Source of the DNA: Thioalkalivibrio sp.
GTDB lineage: Bacteria; Pseudomonadota; Gammaproteobacteria; Ectothiorhodospirales; Ectothiorhodospiraceae
Assembly (NCBI GenBank): GCA_007119005.1
Contig: SKQM01000089.1
Span: forward strand, 1 to 7,456
Length of the DNA: 7,456 bases
Direction: 5' to 3'
Part shown: positions 1-5,313 of the stretch, one piece after another
How positions within the stretch are numbered: the stretch's first letter is position 1
How the letters are laid out: the number at the start of each line of letters is the position of its first letter
Position numbers and translations under genes: made by a program
The notes under the pieces: model-generated
The model's input: the letters and a program-made list of their open reading frames with translations, nothing else
Databases searched by the model: none
Told to the model about the DNA's origin: nothing

Positions 1-1
1 G

Positions 2-712
2 GCCGTGGCAGACGGTATTGTGCTGTCCGTGCTGACGCCGCACCACCTGAACGGCGTGTACGACAACCCGGCCCAACAGGTGCGGGAACACTGCTCGGTA
101 TTTCGCGAGCATCTGCGCCAAAGCGCAATACCGCTCGAGGTCCTGCCGGGCAATGAGTGTCATCTCGTACCGGAGCTCCCCGCAGCACTGGCCGGGGGCA
201 CGGCGCTGACGATCGGCGACCGCCAGCGGGCGGTACTGGTCGAATTGCCTGTGCAGACGGTGCCTCTGGGTGCGACCAGTATCCTCGAGGAAATCCTCGC
301 CTTGGGTCTGCAGCCGGTCATCGCCCATCCGGAGCGTAACGCGGAACTCATCGAGGCCACCGGTCAGCTCTCCGAATGGATCGAGATGGGGTGTCTCGCA
401 CAGGTAACCGCGCAGTCCTGCAACGGGCGTTTCGGCCCGCGCGTACAGCAAGCGGCAAGGCTTATGGTGGGTCATGGCCTGATCCATGTGATGGCTTCGG
501 ACGCCCATCGCGACAGCCGCCGCGTTCCCGAACTCACGCCAGGCCGCGAGCAGGTCGCGCGCTGGACCTCACCGGAAACCGCAACGCTCCTCACCGAGGA
601 TTTCCCGCGCGCACTGGCCGAGGGACAGCCGGTGAATGTCGGTCTGCTGAGCCAAGCGTTGCCGTCTCCAAAACGCGGCTTCGGGAGCTGGTGGCGGTGG
701 CTGCGGGCGTGA
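2..712 (+). CDS. CpsB/YwqE-type (PHP family) tyrosine-protein phosphatase, 5'-truncated
   Basis: Metal-dependent phosphatase of the PHP superfamily. In its relatives it removes phosphate from the tyrosine tail of the BY-kinase that controls capsule or exopolysaccharide assembly in the cytoplasm. The reading frame is open from base 2, and the family's N-terminal HxH metal motif must lie off the left edge, so the GTG at 5 is probably an internal codon rather than the start. Counting from that codon, TPHH is at residues 11-14, GNE at 49-51, IAHPERN at 106-112 and SDAH at 165-168; these match the remaining metal-ligand motifs of the family in order. About 236 residues are visible, so roughly 20-25 are missing. 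The C-terminus ends in a basic, Trp-rich tail (GSWWRWLRA) that may touch the membrane. The probable substrate kinase is encoded at 1693-4053. Family call is firm; substrate is inferred. Confidence 0.9.
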   Translation, partial: AVADGIVLSVLTPHHLNGVYDNPAQQVREHCSVFREHLRQSAIPLEVLPGNECHLVPELPAALAGGTALTIGDRQRAVLVELPVQTVPLGATSILEEILALGLQPVIAHPERNAELIEATGQLSEWIEMGCLAQVTAQSCNGRFGPRVQQAARLMVGHGLIHVMASDAHRDSRRVPELTPGREQVARWTSPETATLLTEDFPRALAEGQPVNVGLLSQALPSPKRGFGSWWRWLRA

Positions 713-821
713 TCCGGCAGCGCAGCTGGGGAAAGACAGTTGAGCCTGCAGGGTAAGGCAGGTACCATGGAGCTTAAACGGTTGTTAATGTTTTCGACCT
801 AGATCCTGTTTGGCCTCGGCA

Positions 822-828
822 GGGGGGG
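822..828 (+). promoter_or_regulatory. G7 tract acting as ribosome binding site of the proline-rich protein
   Basis: Seven consecutive G lie six bases before the ATG at 835. They are the only Shine-Dalgarno-like bases there, so they support that start. A homopolymer in this position could vary in length and change initiation. The rest of 713-834 shows no terminator or promoter that I can defend; it includes a short AT-richer patch around 775-800. Confidence 0.45.
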
Positions 829-834
829 CGGGCA

Positions 835-1179
835 ATGCGAGCACACAGCGTCTTACGATTCCTGGTGACAGGGGCCATCTTCTCCGGGTTCGCTGCCCTT
901 CCGGTCGCGTTATCCGCGCAAGGCTTGGGTCCGCCCGGTCCACCACCCTGGGCGACGAGCGGCCCCAACCCGCAGTTCCATGGTGGGCCTGCCGGAAACT
1001 CCGCAATTGGGCCGCCGGGGCGGCCGTTCGCGGCCGGCGGACCGTTTCCGGCAAGTCCGATGCCGCCCGAGCCCCCATTCGTCGGCGGTTGTCCTCCGGG
1101 CTTCGCCCCGGGTCGGCGCCCGATTGGGCCGCCCGGCTTCGTCCCGCCGCCGTTCAGACCGTGCCCGGCGAGTCCTTAA
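835..1179 (+). CDS. Small secreted proline/glycine-rich protein, function unknown
   Basis: I do not recognise a family. The 114-residue product begins with a textbook Sec signal peptide: basic residues at R2 and R8, a hydrophobic core at about 9-25, and a small-residue cleavage site (ALSA, residues 25-28). Cleavage after residue 28 would leave 86 residues, of which 30 are Pro and 17 are Gly, probably without regular fold. GPPG recurs at 32-35, 59-62 and 98-101, and related CPPGF and GPPGF words occur at 86-90 and 98-102. Two cysteines (86 and 110) could form a disulfide. The start is chosen because the signal peptide begins exactly there and a G-rich ribosome site precedes it. It follows the phosphatase gene by 122 bases and precedes the repeats. 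It may be an envelope or matrix-associated protein; that is inference from location and export signal only. GC-rich DNA easily gives Pro/Gly-rich open frames, so the signal peptide carries the case. Confidence 0.6.
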   Translation: MRAHSVLRFLVTGAIFSGFAALPVALSAQGLGPPGPPPWATSGPNPQFHGGPAGNSAIGPPGRPFAAGGPFPASPMPPEPPFVGGCPPGFAPGRRPIGPPGFVPPPFRPCPASP

Positions 1180-1306
1180 GCCGGCCCAAGCTTCGCAAAC
1201 CCTGATTTCGCGGGGACGCCATCCGCGCCGTAGCGGCTCGTCGCCAGCGTCGGGCGTAGGCGGTTTCGTCCGAGCGGTTCGCGCCGACGGTCATGGCATT
1301 GGCGGG

Positions 1307-1424
1307 CCACCCCCAAAGAATGAAAAGTGGGGCCACGGATACACACGGATGAACACGGATAGGATTTCAATCAACCAATCTCCGTGTTTTTCGGTGTTCA
1401 TCCGTGGCTACATTTCACGCTAAC
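1307..1424. repeat. Palindromic dispersed-type repeat, copy 1 (118 bases)
   Basis: The left arm 1332-1359 and right arm 1381-1408 are inverted repeats matching at 23 of 28 positions around a 21-base loop. The left arm is three successive 10-base units ending in CACGGAT (1331-1340, 1341-1350, 1351-1360), one per helical turn. The outer edges also recur in copy 2: a left flank beginning CCACCCC and a right flank ending CACGCTAAC. From memory, the TCCGTGTTCATCCGTG word is common as a dispersed intergenic repeat in many bacterial genomes and gives rise to spurious proteins with TRMNTD or SVFIRG-like strings. That recollection needs a search. No transposase is present. Confidence 0.8.
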
Positions 1425-1439
1425 TGGCATGGATCCGGA

Positions 1440-1597
1440 CCACCCCGAAGGATGACAAGTCCAGCCATGGATACACACGGATGAACACGGATGTGTTTTG
1501 ACTGAAGGCTTATTCGTGTTCATCCGTGGCCATCCGTGGCAAAAAAAGCCCTTTGACCCTTTTCCGTGTACTTCCGTGGCTGTATTTTCACGCTAAC
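1440..1597. repeat. Palindromic dispersed-type repeat, copy 2 (158 bases)
   Basis: Second, longer copy in the same orientation, 15 bases after copy 1. The left arm 1464-1492 pairs with 1512-1540 at 24 of 29 positions around a 19-base loop. The right arm contains a perfect 10-base tandem duplication (CATCCGTGGC at 1521-1530 and 1531-1540). An A7 run follows, then a third, partial right arm (1563-1580) and the shared end CACGCTAAC (1589-1597). The extra 40 bases relative to copy 1 are explained by this added arm. The left flank 1440-1463 aligns with 1307-1331 of copy 1, which shows that the duplicated unit is larger than the palindrome itself. Confidence 0.8.
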
Positions 1598-1692
1598 GAT
1601 CAGGGCGCGATATGCCCCCCGTACCATGAAAAGCGCGCTGCGCGCGATCTTCAGCATGAATGAGTTGAAACAGGCCCCTTTCGAGAAATCCC

Positions 1693-4053
1693 ATGGCTTC
1701 AGGTGAAGACCGCGATGCAAAGAGCCACCCTTTGAGGACGAGCCCCGCCACGGGGGGCTCGATGGTGCGCTACGAGCCGCAGCCGTTTTTGGGTGCGCCC
1801 GACGACGACGACAGCATCGACCTGCGCGAATACTGGAAGATTCTGGTCAAGCGGAAGTGGCTGATCCTGGCCTTGTTGCTGGTCGTCGTCACGGCGAGCT
1901 TCGTCGCCACCAAACTGCAGGTTCCCGAGTACCGTGCCACGGCGCTGGTGTTGATCGAGCCCGAGGCGACCCAGATTCTCGGATTCCAGGATTTCGACCA
2001 GACCTCGGGCCGCGGCTCGGCCGAGTATCGGGCGAGCCAGTACGAAATCCTGCGCAGCCGTTCACTCGCCGAGGCCGTGGTTCGGGCCGAGCAGCTGCAG
2101 GATCATCCCGAACTCACCGGGCAGATGCGGCAGCGCAGCGTCGTCGCGGAAGTGCGCGGCCTCGTGGCGCTGTTGATCGCCCGGGTTCTCGGCGCCTCCG
2201 ACGCCGATGTGCCGGCAACCGAGCCGCGGGCCGCTCGCGATCCGGTCCCCGCGGCTGCTGCGAGGCTTCGCAGCAAGGTGGAGGTCGTGCCGGTTCGCAA
2301 CACGCAGGTGGTCCGGGTGAGCGTCGTCAGTTTCGATCCCGAATTCTCGGCACGCCTCGCCAACGCGGTGGTCCGCGAGTATATCGACAGTTCGCTGCAA
2401 CGCCGCTTCGATTCCGGCACCCAGGCCCGGCGGTTTCTTGAAGGGCAGCTGGACGAGATGCGCATCGCGTTGGAACGTTCAGACCGCGCGCTGGCCGAGT
2501 TCGCTCGACAGGCCCGGGTCTCCGACCTGGAGCAGAACATTCAAATGGCTCGGGACGGTTTGCGCAGCAAGAGCGCGCGCCTGGACGAAATCCGGCGTGA
2601 GCTCTTGCAGCTGTCAAGTTGGAGTGAACTGCTGCGGCAGGGGCGGTTGGAGCAGCTCGATTCGCTAGGCGGCAGCGCGCTGGCCAGAGGGCGCCTCCCC
2701 GAGCTGGAGGCTCGGCTTCAGGACGCAACATTGGCCTACCAGCAGCTCGCCCGTCAGTACACCGACACCTTCCCGGGGTTGGTGGACAAACGCGAGGAAC
2801 TCGAATCGCTCAGGGCAGAGGTTGCCGCCGAACGCAATCGGGTCGTCAGCGGAGTGGCGGGTCGGCTCGAGGCGAAAACCGCCGAAGCCCGGTCCCTTGA
2901 ACAGGCGATCGAACAGCGCGAAGAGCAGCTGATGACACTCAACGAACGCAGCGTGCAATACAACATCCTGATGCGGGAGTTCGAGACCAACCGCGAGCTG
3001 TACGACGCGCTGCTGCAGCGTATGAAGGAAGTCGGCGTGGCCGCCGGGGTGCAGAAGTCGAACATCTCGGTGATCGACGAGGCCCGCGTGCCGGGTGGCG
3101 CTTTCCACCCGGTGTTGACCAAGAACCTCGCGATCGCATCGATGCTGGGTCTGATGATCGGCGTGGGTCTCGCGCTGTTGCTGGAGTTCCTCGACAGCAC
3201 CATCCGCCGAACCGAGGACATCGAGCGCCTGGTCGATCGCCCGGTGCTGGGGCTCATCCCACTCGTACGCCCACGCGACCAGAAGGGTGCCTCGGCCCGT
3301 GGTCGTCCGGACCGTGCCCTCTCCCGTTACAGTGTGACGCACCCAAGGTCCGCGGTCTCGGAGGCGTTCCGGTCCCTGCGCACGAGCCTGATGTTCTCGA
3401 CCCCAACGGGTATGCCGAAGCTCCTGCTGTTCACCAGCGCTTCCCAGGGCGAGGGCAAGACCACGGTGGCCGAAAACCTGGCCACGGTGCTGGCACAAAA
3501 CGGGGCCTCGGTGTTGTTGATCGATGCCGACCTGCGGCGGCCTTCGGTGCACCGGGATTTCGGGGTACCCCGCGCGCCCGGGCTCACCGATGGCATCTCG
3601 CAGATTGGAGGCGGTGCGGAAATCCAGCCACTCCTGATCCAGGGCACGGAGCAGGAGGGCCTGCACGTGATGCCCACCGGCCACGCGACCCCCAGCCCCG
3701 CCGAACTCCTCAGTTCCAGCCAGTTCGCACAGGTGCTCACTGACTGTCGGCGGATGTTTGATCACGTGATCATGGATGCGCCGCCGATTCTCGGGCTGGC
3801 CGATGCCGTCGTCGCGTCCCGGATGGTCGATGGCGTGGTGCTCATTGCCTCCGCTGGCCAGACCGGGAAGGAAAATTTCCGGATCTCGGTCCAGCGCCTG
3901 CATCAGGTGCAGGCGCCGCTCCTCGGCGTCGTGCTGAACCGGGTAGACCTGGAAAGTCCCGAGTATTCCTACTACTCGTCCTATTACTACAACTACGAGC
4001 CGGACAAGAGCCATCGGGAAACCGAGGCCATCCCGCAGCGCAAGGCGTCCTGA
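1693..4053 (+). CDS. Wzc/GumC-type polysaccharide co-polymerase with BY-kinase domain (tyrosine autokinase)
   Basis: Inner-membrane protein that controls chain length and export of exopolysaccharide and autophosphorylates on tyrosine. The 786 residues show, in order: a Wzz domain start with the DLREYWKILVKRKW motif (43-56); membrane segment 1 (about 56-72); a long periplasmic region with coiled-coil helices (about 245-430); a Pro-containing segment (464-473); membrane segment 2 (about 478-498); the EX2RX2R oligomerisation motif (E557, R560, R563); Walker A GEGKTT (586-591); Walker A' LLIDADLRRP (608-617); Walker B VIMDAPP (692-698); and a tail with seven tyrosines in residues 758-768. All catalytic motifs are present and the length is normal for fused kinases. 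The start at 1693 has only a weak GAG ribosome site; ATG at 1762 (residue 24) is a real alternative with a G6 run before it, though that run is partly within a hairpin. The next gene begins 15 bases downstream, so it probably leads the operon. Confidence 0.95.
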   Translation: MASGEDRDAKSHPLRTSPATGGSMVRYEPQPFLGAPDDDDSIDLREYWKILVKRKWLILALLLVVVTASFVATKLQVPEYRATALVLIEPEATQILGFQDFDQTSGRGSAEYRASQYEILRSRSLAEAVVRAEQLQDHPELTGQMRQRSVVAEVRGLVALLIARVLGASDADVPATEPRAARDPVPAAAARLRSKVEVVPVRNTQVVRVSVVSFDPEFSARLANAVVREYIDSSLQRRFDSGTQARRFLEGQLDEMRIALERSDRALAEFARQARVSDLEQNIQMARDGLRSKSARLDEIRRELLQLSSWSELLRQGRLEQLDSLGGSALARGRLPELEARLQDATLAYQQLARQYTDTFPGLVDKREELESLRAEVAAERNRVVSGVAGRLEAKTAEARSLEQAIEQREEQLMTLNERSVQYNILMREFETNRELYDALLQRMKEVGVAAGVQKSNISVIDEARVPGGAFHPVLTKNLAIASMLGLMIGVGLALLLEFLDSTIRRTEDIERLVDRPVLGLIPLVRPRDQKGASARGRPDRALSRYSVTHPRSAVSEAFRSLRTSLMFSTPTGMPKLLLFTSASQGEGKTTVAENLATVLAQNGASVLLIDADLRRPSVHRDFGVPRAPGLTDGISQIGGGAEIQPLLIQGTEQEGLHVMPTGHATPSPAELLSSSQFAQVLTDCRRMFDHVIMDAPPILGLADAVVASRMVDGVVLIASAGQTGKENFRISVQRLHQVQAPLLGVVLNRVDLESPEYSYYSSYYYNYEPDKSHRETEAIPQRKAS
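1739..1761 (+). promoter_or_regulatory. Perfect 8-bp hairpin abutting the alternative kinase start
   Basis: CGAGCCCC at 1739-1746 pairs exactly with GGGGCTCG at 1754-1761 around a 7-base loop, and the in-frame ATG at 1762 follows directly. The 3' arm contains most of the G run that would serve as ribosome site for that ATG. If translation begins at 1693 this is just coding sequence; if it begins at 1762 the hairpin could hold the site closed. Structure is seen; a role is inferred. Confidence 0.35.
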
Positions 4054-4059
4054 TCGCCC

Positions 4060-4065
4060 GGAGGG
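4060..4065 (+). promoter_or_regulatory. Strong ribosome binding site deciding a TTG start
   Basis: GGAGGG lies three bases before TTG 4069, a rather short spacing, and there is no ATG or GTG in frame at a sensible distance. The flanking GCCC (4056-4059) can pair with GGGC (4063-4066), a 4-bp hairpin over the site. Ribosomes ending the kinase gene at 4053 would pass very close, which fits translational coupling. Confidence 0.6.
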
Positions 4066-4068
4066 CTC

Positions 4069-5307
4069 TTGGTCTTCGTCGCGTTACGCTGGCTGGTGAT
4101 TCCCCTCGCGGGCATGGCCGCTTTCTGGATCGCGTGGACTGAGTACCACACGCTGCGCAGTCTGGGTTGGGAGCGGTTCGAACCGAGCCTGTCCGAACTC
4201 CAAGTCCGGCATCCCTGGGGCGGGCTTAGCGGGCAGGCGCTCGCGGCGGCAACCGACGAGGTCCTCGGTCTTGAGCCGGAAGCCGCGGAGGCGGTCCTTT
4301 CCTGGCAACTGCGGCGTTACCCTCTGGATCCCCTGCGCTGGTTTGGGCGGGCACTGAACGCTCACCTCGCCGGGGAATGTCCTGCGCGCGTGCTGGACTA
4401 CGCCCAGGCGGCAAGGGTGGTCCAGCCGGGGCATCGCGGGCTGAACTGGCAGGTCGCGCTGATGATGTACGAACTCGAAGAGTACGACCGCGCCGAGACG
4501 GCGCTGCGTGCGTGGCTGCAGGACCACGCGGCCGGCACTGAAGAGGCGCTGGCACTCGCCTTTCAATGGCTGCCCGATGCCGGCGCGCTGATCGATCGCA
4601 TCCTGCCCGAGGGCGAGCCGCACCTGCTGGGGGCGCTGCGCGTTGCACGCCGTACCGCCTGGCTCGACCTGGCCGTGCAGGCATGGGAGCGGCTGCCGCA
4701 GCCACGCGGCGCGGACGACCCCGGTCTACTCGATTTCGTGGACCTCGCGCTCGCCGAGGGGCAGCCGGACTACGCGATGTACGCCTGGTGGCAGAGCTTT
4801 CCGGATTACGTTCCGGGGGCGGTGCCCAACGGCGATTTCCAGCACGCGCTCGGCAACGGGCGCGGCCTGCACTGGCGCACCCGGCTTCCCGCCGGGGCGC
4901 AGGTCGTCCGGGACACGGCTGAATTCGTCAGTGCACCCGCGAGCCTGCGCGTCGACTTCGATGGACGCGAGAACCTCCGGATGAACGGCCTGTCATTGCA
5001 CATTCCGACCGTCGCGGGGCCGCGCGGTTGGGTGCTCACGGGCTATTGGCGGGCGGAAGGGCTCACGACCATGAGCCTGCCTTACCTGTGGGTCTCGGCC
5101 GGGGAGGGCACGCATGCCCGGGTCGACCTGCCGGCGGCCACTTTCGACTGGGCGCCATTCGCGGTCGAGCTCGAACCCCCCAGCGAAGTCGGAAACATAG
5201 ATCTACAGGTCCGGCGCGATCCGACCCGGCTCGACTTCGACCGTTTTCTCGCCGGGCGTCTGTGGCTGGACGCGTTGCGGCTCGAGCCCGTCGCTGCACC
5301 CGACTGA
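4069..5307 (+). CDS. Membrane-anchored protein with helical (TPR-like) middle and beta-rich C-terminal domain; polysaccharide locus protein of unknown function
   Basis: I do not recognise a named family. The 412-residue product starts at TTG. It has one N-terminal membrane segment (about 6-23) after a short basic start, with no clear cleavage site, so an anchored protein with most of its mass in the periplasm is likely. Residues about 55-245 are Ala/Leu-rich helices with pairs resembling TPR or other alpha-solenoid repeats (for example EEYDRAETALRAWLQ at 137-151). From about 250 the character changes to beta-strand-rich, opening with VPNGDF (252-257). NGDF followed by a Trp-containing strand is typical of the start of jelly-roll, carbohydrate-binding-like modules, and this one ends with a strand reading LWLDALRLEP (398-407). 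I infer a scaffold or glycan-contacting part of the export/polymerisation machine. It sits 15 bases after the kinase gene and 6 before the next gene. The domain assignment is by eye and could be wrong. Confidence 0.8.
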   Translation: MVFVALRWLVIPLAGMAAFWIAWTEYHTLRSLGWERFEPSLSELQVRHPWGGLSGQALAAATDEVLGLEPEAAEAVLSWQLRRYPLDPLRWFGRALNAHLAGECPARVLDYAQAARVVQPGHRGLNWQVALMMYELEEYDRAETALRAWLQDHAAGTEEALALAFQWLPDAGALIDRILPEGEPHLLGALRVARRTAWLDLAVQAWERLPQPRGADDPGLLDFVDLALAEGQPDYAMYAWWQSFPDYVPGAVPNGDFQHALGNGRGLHWRTRLPAGAQVVRDTAEFVSAPASLRVDFDGRENLRMNGLSLHIPTVAGPRGWVLTGYWRAEGLTTMSLPYLWVSAGEGTHARVDLPAATFDWAPFAVELEPPSEVGNIDLQVRRDPTRLDFDRFLAGRLWLDALRLEPVAAPD

Positions 5308-5313
5308 ATCCGC

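Larger units (their letters stand above)
1180..1692. other. 513-base intergenic region with repeat pair, no convincing gene
   Basis: This gap separates the proline-rich gene from the kinase gene. Bases 1180-1306 are GC-rich and show no gene, terminator or promoter that I can support. Bases 1307-1597 hold two copies of a palindromic repeat, listed separately, and are visibly richer in A+T than the flanks. Bases 1598-1692 would be the immediate upstream region of the kinase gene. They contain a GC-rich self-complementary stretch around 1634-1646 and a C6 run at 1615-1620, but no good -35/-10 pair at normal spacing. Short frames reading through the repeats are by-products of the repeat sequence. 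Confidence 0.6.

Noticed and set aside
767..802. 11-codon frame that could be a leader peptide
   Set aside because: No ribosome site of note, no attenuator-like hairpin after it and no biased residue run.
1154..1423. Short frames on both strands across the repeat region
   Set aside because: Their peptides (TRMNTD, SVFIRG-like strings) are translations of the repeat itself, without ribosome sites or domains.
1538..1550. Terminator-like GGC-A7-GCC
   Set aside because: The stem is only three base pairs with no T run after it in the needed orientation.
1553..1586. Possible sigma-70 promoter (TTGACC with TGTATT) in copy 2
   Set aside because: The spacing is about 22 bases, too long, and no better -10 lies at 16-18 bases.
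1307..1597. CRISPR-like array
   Set aside because: There are only two diverged copies, each itself an imperfect palindrome, with no regular spacers and no cas genes. It fits a dispersed repeat.
1665..1692. TTGAAA as a -35 box just before the kinase gene
   Set aside because: No acceptable -10 box follows at normal spacing, and it would place the transcript start after ATG 1693.
1626..1706. 26-codon frame before the kinase gene
   Set aside because: It has no ribosome site, overlaps the kinase start and has no recognisable content.
2665..4014. Long antisense open frame opposite the kinase gene
   Set aside because: It is a by-product of high GC and codon bias; the + strand frame has all kinase motifs.
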